Below are positions 63,822 through 64,000 of a DNA stretch of 64,000 nucleotides, one piece after another. Below the pieces are notes generated by a model, which was not told where the DNA came from, searched no databases, and saw only the letters and a program-made list of their open reading frames with translations. Origin of the DNA: Apostichopus japonicus (Eukaryota > Echinodermata > Holothuroidea > Aspidochirotida > Stichopodidae); contig NC_092563.1 in NCBI RefSeq assembly GCF_037975245.1, positions 234,001 to 298,000 of the forward strand, in the 5' to 3' direction. The first letter of the stretch is position 1, and each line of letters begins with the position of its first letter. A program made the translations under genes and the position numbers.

Positions 63822-64000
63822 GTAAGTGAAAGCATCTTTACTTTGTTCTAGGTGATCTCAACATTCCTGATACTTATCAAAGATACTGTATAAGAGTTTA
63901 TCAGCAAACCACATTGCTTTCTGGTTCTCACTTTTTCCACCATGTCAGTTTTGTAACTCTTGAATTCTTTATTTCCTGTGATAAAGTCAAAGTTAGTAAT

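Overview
The window looks like a piece of an animal nuclear genome: AT-rich, intron-rich, with GT-AG splice sites and many transposon relics. The repeat types (tRNA-derived SINEs, fold-back elements, gypsy and CR1/jockey-like relics) and a giant very-large-inducible (GVIN/URGCP-type) GTPase exon suggest a marine invertebrate deuterostome. An echinoderm, perhaps a sea cucumber, is my best guess; this is inference, not proof.

Layout. 1-612: a minisatellite, then a minus-strand exon resembling the ubiquitin-like plus ankyrin-start part of an ANKUB1-like protein. 4960-7679: complete coding part of SYS1 (plus strand, three coding exons, 157 aa), a Golgi membrane protein. 9.5-16.2 kb: repeats, including a LINE 3' fragment, a perfect 100-bp-arm hairpin, a minisatellite and a gypsy reverse transcriptase relic. 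19313-33900 (minus strand): a multi-exon gene that I assembled by eye. From 5' to 3' it has a Lys/Pro-rich exon, three copies of a 90-nt Ser/Thr/Pro linker exon, an exon resembling a death effector domain (DED), and a 5.9-kb single exon coding a GVIN/URGCP-type giant GTPase. All junction phases agree. 34.4-49.4 kb: no gene recognised, but several well-bounded transposable elements with target-site duplications. 49687 to beyond the window end: the 5' half of NFS1, the mitochondrial cysteine desulfurase (plus strand, five exons seen, 143 residues). Its intron 1 is almost wholly a 5.2-kb long-inverted-repeat transposon, and its intron 2 is almost wholly a 65-bp satellite array of about 71 copies.

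The three well-supported genes are unrelated in function: Golgi trafficking, probable cell-autonomous immunity or cell-death signalling, and iron-sulfur cluster assembly. The most interesting candidate is the DED plus duplicated-linker plus giant-GTPase gene. The linker and DED exons are all phase 1-1, so any of them can be skipped or repeated without changing frame.
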